DNA of 64,000 nt from Pirellula sp. SH-Sr6A (lineage in GTDB: Bacteria > Planctomycetota > Planctomycetia > Pirellulales > Pirellulaceae): assembly GCF_001610875.1 (NCBI RefSeq), contig NZ_CP011272.1, positions 6,470,137 through 6,534,136 of the forward strand, given 5' to 3'. Numbering within the stretch: position 1 is the stretch's first letter; every line of letters begins with the position of its first letter. Below, piece by piece: positions 63,813 through 64,000 of the stretch. A model generated the notes under the pieces. The model was not told the DNA's origin, ran no database searches, and saw nothing but the letters and a program-made list of their open reading frames with translations. Position numbers and translations under genes: made by a program.

Positions 63813-64000
63813 CTGTACCTGACGGGCATGGAATGACGGTGAGCCAACACGCTTAGGCGTGCGAAGTCACTGTGGAGTCTCTTAAAGGAGCTTTCTCTTC
63901 CTTAGTCGGGTTCGCCAGCAGGATGGTTCCTGTCTGGATGGAAACTGATCGGCCTGCAAGATAGCAACCCGATCAGACTCGCACGGTCTAGGAGTTAGCG
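63813..64000 (+). ncRNA. Candidate structured RNA or 5' leader (continues past the window)
   Basis: Downstream of the promoter three hairpins occur in order. Hairpin 1, 63839-63870: GTGA/TCAC and CACGC-TTAG-GCGTG. Hairpin 2, 63915-63937: CCAGCAGGA-TGGT-TCCTG-T-CTGG, nine paired bases with one bulge. Hairpin 3, 63945-63976: CTGATCGG/CCGATCAG, eight perfect pairs with a 16-base loop. No reading frame spans the stretch. I could not match it to tmRNA, RNase P RNA, SRP RNA or 6S RNA from what is visible, so it could be a small RNA or a riboswitch-like leader. Confidence 0.4.

Larger units (their letters stand above)
63594..64000. other. Gene-free end region with promoter and structured-RNA signals
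   Basis: 407 bases with no coding frame on either strand. It contains a 7-bp CCGACCG/CGGTCGG pair (63702-63708 and 63740-63746) followed by GCCCTTTTTT, terminator-like on the plus strand but with a 31-base loop. A strong promoter and three stem-loops that run to the window edge follow; they are described in separate entries. Confidence 0.5.

Overview
The window looks like a chromosomal segment of a planctomycete, probably of the Pirellulales (Rhodopirellula/Blastopirellula-like). I base this on gene content: DUF1549/DUF1553 proteins with planctomycete-type cytochrome c domains, a DUF1501 partner, an SHD1-domain protein, sulfatase and PQQ/beta-propeller exported proteins, and an orphan HU protein. 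Base composition is moderate-to-high GC. Genes sit on both strands in short operons. I saw no transposase, integrase, CRISPR array, rRNA or tRNA, so this reads as core and lineage-specific chromosome rather than a mobile island.

Layout. 1-5.2 kb (minus): a truncated SHD1 protein, a large PSCyt1/DUF1549/LamG/DUF1553 protein, and motB-motA. 5.4-12 kb: a stand-alone GGQ release-factor-like protein, a SWIM/SNF2 helicase (minus), a CoA-pyrophosphatase-type Nudix protein, and an unusual protein with a Rossmann-like N-terminus and an AbiGi/DUF2971-like C-terminus. 12-18 kb: a secretin N-domain protein without a pore domain, a Tat-exported sugar-isomerase-like TIM barrel, and a PQQ beta-propeller protein. 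18.7-21.7 kb: a divergent UvrA. 21.9-29.9 kb (plus): a bacterial PH-domain protein, a DUF3754 protein, then dabA-dabB and a second NuoL/M-like membrane subunit, a probable inorganic-carbon uptake system. 29.9-34 kb: a small membrane protein, HU, a MazG-like protein, a 2-Cys peroxiredoxin, moaC and a polyprenyl synthetase. 34.2-40.9 kb: a 1717-residue cytochrome/WD40/DUF1549/DUF1553 protein with its DUF1501 partner. 41.1-43.1 kb: aguB-aguA (agmatine to putrescine), then a DUF3817 protein. 43.4-44.7 kb (minus): a double class II aldolase protein.

44.9-51.9 kb is a complete SUF iron-sulfur cluster operon: a SufR-like regulator, sufC, sufB, sufD, a Rieske ferredoxin, a SufT/DUF59 protein, and a single-polypeptide SufE-SufS fusion. 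A perfect inverted repeat (GTTGG-N6-CCAAC) lies between the regulator and sufC and is a plausible operator. The rest holds an LplT-like MFS protein, a fucose-type pair (FucU/RbsD plus a fuconolactonase-like amidohydrolase), a His/Cys-rich exported protein, coaE, an exported MsrA, two membrane-anchored unknowns, a small cluster of dyad repeats, an ACT-ACT-SerB protein and a two-domain sulfatase fusion. The last 220 bases show a good promoter followed by three strong stem-loops, a candidate structured RNA or leader.

Many start codons were moved inward from the longest reading frame on the basis of ribosome-binding sites, family length or overlap; each is explained in its entry. Functional names rest on motifs and family resemblance read by eye, not on database searches.
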